A stretch of DNA of 8,867 nucleotides. Source: UBA1731 sp963653155. Lineage in GTDB: Bacteria; Verrucomicrobiota; Kiritimatiellia; RFP12; UBA1067. A program made the position numbers and the translations under genes. The notes beneath the pieces are model-generated. The model was not told the DNA's origin. It made no database searches and saw nothing but the letters and a program-made list of their open reading frames with translations. This document shows positions 5,223 through 8,867 of the stretch, one piece after another; position 1 is the first letter of the stretch; each line of letters opens with the position of its first letter. The DNA is taken from the NCBI GenBank assembly GCA_963653155.1, contig CAVJWR010000122.1:1-8867 (forward strand). The letters are read 5' to 3'.

Positions 5223-7973
5223 ATGAGATACTTGGCTATTGCGGTCTGTGCGCTTTCCTGCGCAACCCTTCTTCGGGCGGAGACGTTCATCTTGCGAACG
5301 GCTCCGAAATCACTTGCCGACTGGAAGGATGGCGGGCATTATGTTGACGGGAAGGCTCCTTCGGGACAGTCTACAGACTCCATCATTGCGCTCGACTCGG
5401 AGTTTCTGAATATTGGGATAGACGTTTCGACAGAAGAAGGGCGGTCGATCGTGTCGTTCCTGAATCCAATGAAGGAACTTGTCTTATCCAATGCGACCCT
5501 GAATGTTACCGTTCCAATGGGCGAGGTGGCGAGATTCGAATTTGCCGTCCATGACAAGGCTTCGAGACTCGGTAAGATAGAGAAGTACGGAGAGGGGGAG
5601 CTTTTCCTTGCGGCGCACCGTAAGCTGGACGGCGTTTCGACGAGCGTGGCCGACTACGAGACCCATCTTCATGTCCATTGCGGAACGGTGCGGCTTACGG
5701 ATGAGGCTGATATCGACCATAGATATCATATGTTCCATTCTGTGACGGTCGACAAGCCAGGAAAAGTGATCACCCTGTTCAACGATTGCGTATGGTCGAT
5801 GCGCGGACTCTACGGCGACGGAACGATCACCAATGAAGATGCGAGCGCCTGCACGCTTTATGTCACCCCAGGGCCATTCGAAGCCAACGATGGTGGAGAG
5901 TTCAAGGGCGACATAGGCGGCAATGTCGCCGTTCAGGCACGTTCTTGTAGAATTACGCTGAGTGGAACGAACAGTACGTTCTCCGGGGGCATTAGCGGAG
6001 CGAATATGACAGGTCTATCGCCTTCAATATGCCTTGCGGATTTTGGCGAAAAGTCTCGTTCTGGCTCGTCGGCCGGCATTGGAACGGTGCCTCTATCCGC
6101 AGAAGCGCCTCTCGTCTATATCGGTCTTGGGCAGACGACAGACCGCGATCTTCAGGTTAATGGACGAAACTGTGTGCTTGATGCGGGAACCAATGGCAAC
6201 TTCATCTATAGGGGAATGCTAAGGAGGTGGTCTGCGACCAAGCGCAGCCCTTGCCTGTTCCTTGCGGGCGACAATGTGTTCCGTAGCGTGTTTGCTCCAT
6301 ACGGAGACGAAAATGACGGTGGCTTCGGTGAGTTTGATAGGACTGTAGATGGGCAGTCTGTCACATACAACTATTACTTTGGCAAACGAGGCGTCGGCGA
6401 ATGGCACTTCCCACTGACTGGCCGTTTCCGCAATACGGGCGTCTTTGCCATCGAGAACGGAGTGCTGTCGTTCGAGTCGATTGGCCGTGCGGGTGAACTT
6501 ACACCGCTTGGATATTCTACACGGCTCTATGACAATGTCGATCAGCCGACGGAAGATGCGAAAGTCGGTTACGCATTTCTGTTCGGTTCCGGCAACGCGG
6601 GGGATACGGGGCTGATGGCATGCACGACGAACTTGGCCCGGCAGTGTACCGATCGTCCGTTTGGACTGAAGGGACGGGGCGGATTCCTCGCGGACTGCGG
6701 CATGGTGAAGTATGCAAACGTATTTGGTGTCGGAACTGGCGACAAGACACTTGTCTTGACTGGTTCCAACGCATATGAGAACGAGATCCATGATGTGCGG
6801 GACGGCGATGGCGTGGTTTCCGTCGAAAAGAACGGATCGAACACGTGGATATTGGGCGGCGACCAGACATTTTCCGGCTCTCTGACGGTCAACGGCGGTA
6901 CGCTCGTCGTGCGGCGTCCGCAACAGCGCTACCGGCGCTACCGCCTGATGGTCATGGAGGTGGCAAGCCAGAACGAGACACTTGGCGGCAAGCGGTCTGA
7001 CGGCAATGTAACCTTGCACATCAGCGAGATAGGGCTCTACTCTGCGGATGGTGTGCGCCAGAACTTGAATCTCAAGTACAATCCGGCCTTTGCGGCGCTT
7101 CGTCCGGGAGAATGCTCGCTTGGCTTGAATAGGGTGGTAGATCAATTGACATCCGGGCCATACAATGTGTATGAACTGTTGTTCGATGGATATCGCAAGC
7201 GTTTCAACGATGAAGGGGAAACGTCGGCAACATGGCATGCCATCAGCGGCAATACATTCTCCTTTGAGGGGCTGAAGAGCAAACGAGTGAGAATGCCGAT
7301 TTTTGGCGAAAGCACCTCATACCTGCCGTTCGACATGTATCTTGCCGATACGGCGCAACCGATAGACCACTTTGACATAATGATCACGTCACCAAACAAT
7401 GCGAGCATACCGTCGGCTGTGCAGCTGCAGGCGAGCGTGGACGGCATTCATTGGGACGATGTTTCGGACGTGGAGCGCATTTCGCAGATTCCGACAAGCT
7501 ATCCGTGGTGGTTGAGTACGATGTCCGGCGGCGACTATTCGGATGGCGGCAAACCATCCGACGTGATTACGTATCAAACGCGCATGGCTGGCTGGAAAAC
7601 GACCAATGCGGTGCCGACGAAGGTCTTTTCACTTCTGGAGAATGTCGGCCCCGTGACAGTTGCGAATGGCTCAACCCTTCGGTATGAAGGCGAAAGGGCA
7701 GAAGCTCCTGTGCTTGGCAATGTCAAGCTTGCGCTTGGGGCGACTGGTTCAATAGAAGGCTTTGCGTTCGCCGAGAACGGCGTTTTTGAGATAGACTCGT
7801 TGCCGCAAGATCGCGTAGATGTGTCCGTTGCGCTTCCAGATGCGGAGGGCCTTGGCAATATCTCAAAATGGCAGGTCAAGGTCGGTGGCAAGCTAAAGAC
7901 GACGTACCGCGTCTCAGCGACCTCGGCCGGCTTCACCGTTGGCAAGCGTGGAATGGTCGTTGTCGTAAGATAA
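5223..7973 (+). CDS. secreted PATR (autotransporter-associated beta strand) repeat protein with discoidin-like domain
   Basis: The product is 916 aa. It starts with a signal peptide (residues 1-19, LLRA before ETFIL), so it is exported. PATR-like units (consensus K-x-G-x-G-x-L-x-L ... V-x-G-G-T-L) are visible: EKYGEGELFLA to HVHCGTVRL (120-158), a weaker CRITLSGTNSTFSGG (242-256), and EKNGSNTWILGG to LTVNGGTLVV (535-563). Residues about 568-790 look like a discoidin/F5-8C-type domain: RYRLMVMEV, HISEIGLYSADG and LQASVDGIHWDDV match the usual EIxLY and SxDGxxW patterns. Beta-rich sequence then continues to a hydrophobic end (GKRGMVVVVR). No type V autotransporter barrel, PEP-CTERM or sortase signal is seen, so the route to the surface is unclear. 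It probably forms a beta-helix with a sugar-binding module; no catalytic residues could be named. It follows the previous gene by 19 bp. Confidence 0.78.
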   Translation: MRYLAIAVCALSCATLLRAETFILRTAPKSLADWKDGGHYVDGKAPSGQSTDSIIALDSEFLNIGIDVSTEEGRSIVSFLNPMKELVLSNATLNVTVPMGEVARFEFAVHDKASRLGKIEKYGEGELFLAAHRKLDGVSTSVADYETHLHVHCGTVRLTDEADIDHRYHMFHSVTVDKPGKVITLFNDCVWSMRGLYGDGTITNEDASACTLYVTPGPFEANDGGEFKGDIGGNVAVQARSCRITLSGTNSTFSGGISGANMTGLSPSICLADFGEKSRSGSSAGIGTVPLSAEAPLVYIGLGQTTDRDLQVNGRNCVLDAGTNGNFIYRGMLRRWSATKRSPCLFLAGDNVFRSVFAPYGDENDGGFGEFDRTVDGQSVTYNYYFGKRGVGEWHFPLTGRFRNTGVFAIENGVLSFESIGRAGELTPLGYSTRLYDNVDQPTEDAKVGYAFLFGSGNAGDTGLMACTTNLARQCTDRPFGLKGRGGFLADCGMVKYANVFGVGTGDKTLVLTGSNAYENEIHDVRDGDGVVSVEKNGSNTWILGGDQTFSGSLTVNGGTLVVRRPQQRYRRYRLMVMEVASQNETLGGKRSDGNVTLHISEIGLYSADGVRQNLNLKYNPAFAALRPGECSLGLNRVVDQLTSGPYNVYELLFDGYRKRFNDEGETSATWHAISGNTFSFEGLKSKRVRMPIFGESTSYLPFDMYLADTAQPIDHFDIMITSPNNASIPSAVQLQASVDGIHWDDVSDVERISQIPTSYPWWLSTMSGGDYSDGGKPSDVITYQTRMAGWKTTNAVPTKVFSLLENVGPVTVANGSTLRYEGERAEAPVLGNVKLALGATGSIEGFAFAENGVFEIDSLPQDRVDVSVALPDAEGLGNISKWQVKVGGKLKTTYRVSATSAGFTVGKRGMVVVVR

Positions 7974-7975
7974 TA

Positions 7976-7981
7976 TGAGGA
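7976..7981 (+). promoter_or_regulatory. Shine-Dalgarno site that decides the start at ATG 7990
   Basis: TGAGGA (7976-7981) lies 8 nt before ATG 7990. An in-frame ATG at 7975 would add five residues (MRNTV), but it overlaps this site and has no good Shine-Dalgarno of its own, so 7990 is preferred. Confidence 0.6.
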
Positions 7982-7989
7982 ACACGGTG

Positions 7990-8867
7990 ATGAACTGTAG
8001 CAAGCGATTGGTGTCCATTGATGTCTTAAGGGGTTTTGACATGATGTTCATCATGGGTTTGCCGGCGATCATCACCTTGACGCTATCAGCCTTTGGATTC
8101 AGGCAGGAATGGATAGAGGAACAATTCAGTCATGCGCAATGGCACGGGCTTCGGTTTGAGGATACGATCTTCCCTCTGTTCCTGTTCCTTGCGGGCACGT
8201 CATGGCCGTTCTCTCTTGCCAGACGTCGTGCACAAGGAGATTCCAATGCGGCAATAATGCGTAAGATCGTCTGGCGTGGACTGGCCTTGTCGTTTCTCGG
8301 ATTCGTGTATAATGGGTTTTTCAGGCTGGATTTCGCCAACATGGTTTGGGGTGCGGTCTTGACGCGCATCGGCATCGCATGGGCTATCGCGGCGACACTT
8401 TCCGTATTTGTGGGAACGCGTACACGAATATTGATCGCGGTCGTGGTGTTGGTTGTCCACTGGGCGATATGCGTACTTGTCTCCGCTCCTGATGCGCCAT
8501 CTCTTGATCCGCTGTCGATGGAGGGGTGCTTTGCGGGATGGCTTGATCGGATGCTTTTGCCAGGCAAGTTGACTCATCCGGGACTAATCTCCAATCAGGG
8601 AATCCTATCCACGTTTACTTCGGTCGTGACGGCCATGCTTGGCGTTTTTGCGGGTGAACTGCTTAGGCGTGTTGATCTCTCTGGACGACAGAAGGCTGTT
8701 TGTCTCGCTGAAATAGCGGCCATGTTGGGTGTGGTTGGCTTTTTTGTCGCGCATGGTTTCGGCAGGTTTTCAATGCCGATAAACAAGATATTGTGGTCAT
8801 CATCGTTCGTGCTTGTGGTTGGCGGCTATTCGATGGCGATGCTGGCGCTTTTCTTTTGGTTGATTGA
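7990..8867 (+). CDS. DUF5009/COG4299 HGSNAT-like membrane acetyltransferase, 3' partial
   Basis: Open from ATG 7990 to the window end (292 complete codons, no stop). From memory the family is roughly 370-400 aa, so about three quarters is visible. Family marks are clear: SIDVLRGFDMMFIMG at the N-terminus; FSHAQWHGL followed by DTIFPLFLFLAGTS (residues 46-71); TRIGIAWAIAA (125-135); and PINKILWSSSFVL (263-275). By eye about eight membrane segments are visible (near 15-36, 56-73, 93-110, 117-140, 147-167, 205-224, 236-255, 268-292). HGSNAT moves acetyl from cytoplasmic acetyl-CoA to glucosamine across the membrane. His48 (8131-8133) matches the His of human KHASWNGL, proposed as the active-site His. 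The bacterial substrate is unknown; amino-sugar acetylation is an inference. It starts 16 bp after the PATR gene, as the third gene of the probable operon. Confidence 0.85.
   Translation, partial: MNCSKRLVSIDVLRGFDMMFIMGLPAIITLTLSAFGFRQEWIEEQFSHAQWHGLRFEDTIFPLFLFLAGTSWPFSLARRRAQGDSNAAIMRKIVWRGLALSFLGFVYNGFFRLDFANMVWGAVLTRIGIAWAIAATLSVFVGTRTRILIAVVVLVVHWAICVLVSAPDAPSLDPLSMEGCFAGWLDRMLLPGKLTHPGLISNQGILSTFTSVVTAMLGVFAGELLRRVDLSGRQKAVCLAEIAAMLGVVGFFVAHGFGRFSMPINKILWSSSFVLVVGGYSMAMLALFFWLI

Noticed and set aside
6219..7238. 339-aa open frame on the minus strand inside the PATR protein gene
   Set aside because: The sense frame has a signal peptide, repeats and recognisable domains. The antisense frame has no motif or initiation site and reflects the high GC of the gene.
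1..8867. CRISPR array, insertion sequence or toxin-antitoxin pair
   Set aside because: No regularly spaced repeats, transposase-like frame, flanking inverted repeats or small gene pair were seen on either strand.

Overview
The window looks like chromosomal DNA of a PVC-group bacterium. My best guess is Kiritimatiellota or a Lentisphaerae-like gut or anaerobic lineage. This is inferred from protein style, not from a marker gene: a secreted protein with PATR (autotransporter-associated beta strand) repeats, an embedded discoidin-like domain and no autotransporter barrel; a very large secreted CBM/glycosidase-like protein; and a DUF5009/COG4299 membrane acetyltransferase. Protein-coding DNA is GC-rich, while the two intergenic stretches are visibly richer in A+T.

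Layout, all on the + strand. Positions 1-1403 hold the 3' part of a DUF3857/transglutaminase-like protein whose catalytic Cys and His positions appear substituted. Positions 1404-1535 are a short spacer with overlapping palindromes and a likely promoter. Positions 1536-1851 hold three tRNA genes, Asp(GTC), Gly(TCC) and Leu(CAA), each with an encoded CCA; a strong terminator-like hairpin sits between the first two. Positions 1852-2086 are an A+T-richer spacer with a foldable segment, a run of 13 G, a good sigma70-type promoter and a short leader that folds around its own Shine-Dalgarno sequence. From 2087 to the end there is a tight three-gene cluster: a 1038-aa secreted multidomain glycan-binding/glycosidase-like protein, a 916-aa secreted PATR protein, and a membrane acetyltransferase of the HGSNAT (heparan-alpha-glucosaminide N-acetyltransferase) type that runs off the end.

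The last three genes are separated by 19 and 16 bases, each with its own Shine-Dalgarno sequence, and no terminator is visible between them, so they are probably one transcript from the promoter at 2027-2054. A reasonable inference is a glycan-handling unit: two exported proteins that bind or process a polysaccharide, plus an inner-membrane enzyme that could acetylate an amino sugar using cytoplasmic acetyl-CoA. The substrate cannot be read from the sequence. The most unusual item is the first protein of this operon. It ends in what looks like the last barrel strand and C-terminal sandwich of GH27 alpha-galactosidases, but the rest of the protein does not look like GH27.
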